From Akkermansia sp. (lineage in GTDB: Bacteria > Verrucomicrobiota > Verrucomicrobiia > Verrucomicrobiales > Akkermansiaceae): a DNA stretch of 6,040 nucleotides. Location of the stretch: NCBI GenBank assembly GCA_020047775.1, contig JAIFNK010000157.1, positions 1 through 6,040 of the forward strand, given 5' to 3'. The notes under the pieces were generated by a model. That model worked only from the letters and a program-made list of their open reading frames with translations. It made no database searches and was not told the origin of the DNA. The translations under genes were made by a program, and so were the position numbers. Numbering within the stretch: position 1 is the stretch's first letter; each line of letters starts with the position of its first letter. Below are positions 6,010 to 6,040 of this stretch, piece by piece.

Positions 6010-6040
6010 CTCCGCCCATGTGAAAACCCCCTTCCCACTG

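Noticed and set aside
1..6040. CRISPR array, tRNA/rRNA, insertion sequence, toxin-antitoxin or defence system
   Set aside because: No regularly spaced repeats, tRNA cloverleaf, rRNA segment, transposase frame or defence-related domain was seen on either strand.

Overview
The window looks like a GC-rich (about 60%) bacterial chromosome. It most resembles Verrucomicrobia, probably the Verrucomicrobiaceae. The hints are a stand-alone prepilin-like protein with a GFTLVEL N-terminus and a C-terminal FVDGH block, a gene remnant ending in FLRLRITVDP (the style of tail seen on secreted proteins of that phylum), poor Shine-Dalgarno sequences, and an intergenic palindromic element. The assignment is an inference from sequence style; there is no rRNA or marker gene here.

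Layout, left to right. (1) 1-737, plus strand: the C-terminal half (six membrane helices) of an MFS-type transporter cut by the window edge. (2) 738-963: a 226-base gap filled largely by nested inverted repeats. (3) 964-2310, plus strand: a complete 12-helix APC-superfamily amino-acid permease with a GTG start. (4) 2311-2691: no intact gene, but a degraded minus-strand remnant in two reading frames. (5) 2692-3438, plus strand: a prepilin-like pseudopilin. (6) 3442-4926, minus strand: rhamnulokinase (rhaB), converging on the pilin gene with only three bases between the stop codons. (7) 4927-5042: a short gap holding an inverted repeat that could be an operator for rhaB. (8) 5043-5951, minus strand: an unrecognised protein with five membrane helices and a C-terminal soluble domain. 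(9) 5952-6040: the upstream region of that gene, with an AT-rich patch.

Functionally the window is a mixed housekeeping and accessory stretch. Two transporters face one way. A rhamnose (or rhamnose-containing polysaccharide) catabolic kinase faces the other and lacks its usual rhaA/rhaD/rhaT neighbours here. The genes do not form one obvious pathway. I found no CRISPR array, tRNA, rRNA, insertion sequence or toxin-antitoxin or defence locus, and nothing that justifies claiming a new biological system. The items most worth a second look are the palindromic element, the two-frame remnant and the unknown membrane protein.
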